This document shows, in pieces, positions 63,276 to 64,000 of a DNA stretch of 64,000 bases (position 1 is its first letter; the number at the start of each line of letters is the position of its first letter). A program made the translations under genes and the position numbers. The stretch is from the NCBI RefSeq assembly GCF_014863605.1, contig NZ_CP062252.1, forward strand, positions 6,115,501-6,179,500, written 5' to 3'. The notes below the pieces were generated by a model. The model saw only the letters and a list, made by a program, of their open reading frames with translations. It did no database searches and was not told the origin of the DNA. Source of the DNA: Pseudomonas allokribbensis. GTDB taxonomy: Bacteria; Pseudomonadota; Gammaproteobacteria; Pseudomonadales; Pseudomonadaceae.

Positions 63276-64000
63276 TCAGGCCGGGGACATTTCCTGCGCC
63301 AGCCCGAGAAACGCCGCCGGCAACCGGGCGTTCTTGCGCTCCTTGAGGCAGTAGAGGTATTCGGGAATCTGCGGCGCATTCTCCAGGGTCAGCACCCGCA
63401 ACTGCGGATCATGCGGCACTTCCTGTCGGGCGATGATGCTGATGCCGATGTTGCGCAGCACCGCTTCGCGGATCGATTCACGGCTGCCGATCTCCAGCAA
63501 CGGGCCGAAACTGACCCCGGCACCGGCCAGCAATTCTTCGGTCAAGCGACGGGTGGTCGAACCCGGTTCACGCATCAACAGGGTATGCCCGGCCAGTGCA
63601 CTCAGCGTCACATGGTCATGCGCCGCCAGCGGATGATTGCGATGCACCGCCAGCACCAGCGGATCGCTTCCAAGCACCCGGCGGATCAGCCGTGCATCGT
63701 CGAGCAATTGCGACGATGCCGCGACATCCACCCGGTAATCCTCCAGCGCTTCGAGCACTTGCTGCGAGTTGCCGATTTCCACCGACACTTCCACCTGCGG
63801 CAGCCGTTCGCGGAAGGTCTTCACCAGATCGAGGATGTAATACGGCGCGGTGGCGGCGATGCGCAGGGTGCCCTGAACCTGACCACTGTTGCGCAGGAAG
63901 AACTCGATATCGGCCTCCTGCTGCAACAGCGCCTTGACCATCGGCAACAGCCGCGCACCTTCATCGCTGACACTCAGGCGCCGGCCGCCACGGTAGAACA
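63276..64000 (-). CDS. LysR-type regulator of the phosphonate operon (partial, N-terminus beyond right edge)
   Basis: The frame is open from the window edge to a stop at 63276, giving about 240 residues. The edge begins inside the end of the HTH domain (FYRGGRRLSVSDEGARLLPMV), followed by the linker helix and the effector domain (VQGTLRIAATAPYYILDLVKTFRERLPQVEVSVEIGN). RNIGISIIARQEVPHD is typical of the C-terminal part. It lies 107 bases upstream of the ATPase gene on the same strand and probably controls it. Similar LysR genes are a fixed part of aminoethylphosphonate clusters. Confidence 0.88.
   Translation of the reverse strand, partial: FYRGGRRLSVSDEGARLLPMVKALLQQEADIEFFLRNSGQVQGTLRIAATAPYYILDLVKTFRERLPQVEVSVEIGNSQQVLEALEDYRVDVAASSQLLDDARLIRRVLGSDPLVLAVHRNHPLAAHDHVTLSALAGHTLLMREPGSTTRRLTEELLAGAGVSFGPLLEIGSRESIREAVLRNIGISIIARQEVPHDPQLRVLTLENAPQIPEYLYCLKERKNARLPAAFLGLAQEMSPA

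Overview
The window is chromosomal DNA of a Pseudomonas, most likely of the P. fluorescens group. Nearly every protein is recognisably pseudomonad, coding density and GC are high, and the gene order follows the P. aeruginosa PA0413-PA0350 stretch as I remember it (pilGHIJ-chpA, gshB, tonB3, yqgE-yqgF, pyrRBC', pilT, proC, metXW, hemW, thiGS, rpoH-ftsXEY, rsmD, coaD, mutM, ilvD, folA). I saw no tRNA, rRNA, CRISPR array, insertion sequence or prophage. The species call is an inference from content and synteny; no search was run.

Layout. 1-4314 (minus): the Pil-Chp chemosensory operon pilG-pilH-pilI-pilJ-chpA, with chpA running off the left edge and no pilK. 4539-10450 (plus): gshB, tonB3, yqgE-yqgF and the pyrimidine genes pyrR-pyrB-pyrC' (the last a metal-site-less pseudo-dihydroorotase). 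10451-12278: a low-GC insert with a colicin M-like bacteriocin and a four-helix membrane protein that is probably its immunity factor. 12279-29538: housekeeping genes, including a TM2 protein, an NlpC/P60 hydrolase, pilT without pilU, yggS-proC-yggT-yggU, metX-metW, rdgB-hemW, kptA, trmB, thiG-thiS, mtgA, rpoH and ftsX-ftsE-ftsY.

29883-45067: a paired M16 peptidase operon with rsmD, a YheT-type hydrolase with an AraC regulator, a sulfurtransferase, a TetR regulator beside an aldehyde dehydrogenase / Tat lipoprotein / GMC oxidoreductase set, then coaD, a ferredoxin, mutM, an HDOD protein and an RlmI-like methyltransferase. 45121-48755 is the most unusual part: a low-GC leader, a 23-codon open frame with a good ribosome binding site, a hairpin, then tightly coupled genes for a SagB-type flavin dehydrogenase, an AurF-like diiron oxygenase with all seven iron ligands, and a Bcr/CflA-type MFS exporter. 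I read this as a small biosynthetic cluster in which the short peptide may be the modified substrate or scaffold.

49022-64000: ilvD, a secreted phosphorylcholine phosphatase (pchP), a cystine transporter, folA, a DUF2868/DUF3482 pair, a small EF-hand-like protein, and a phosphonate (2-aminoethylphosphonate-type) uptake and oxidation operon: ATPase, fused permease, binding protein, FAD oxidase and PhnZ-like diiron oxygenase, preceded by a LysR-type regulator that runs off the right edge.

Together the window holds a conserved core for type IV pilus control, nucleotide, methionine and thiamine synthesis, cell division and RNA modification. Two AT-richer accessory cassettes (bacteriocin/immunity and the peptide-oxidase cluster) are inserted between otherwise syntenic genes.
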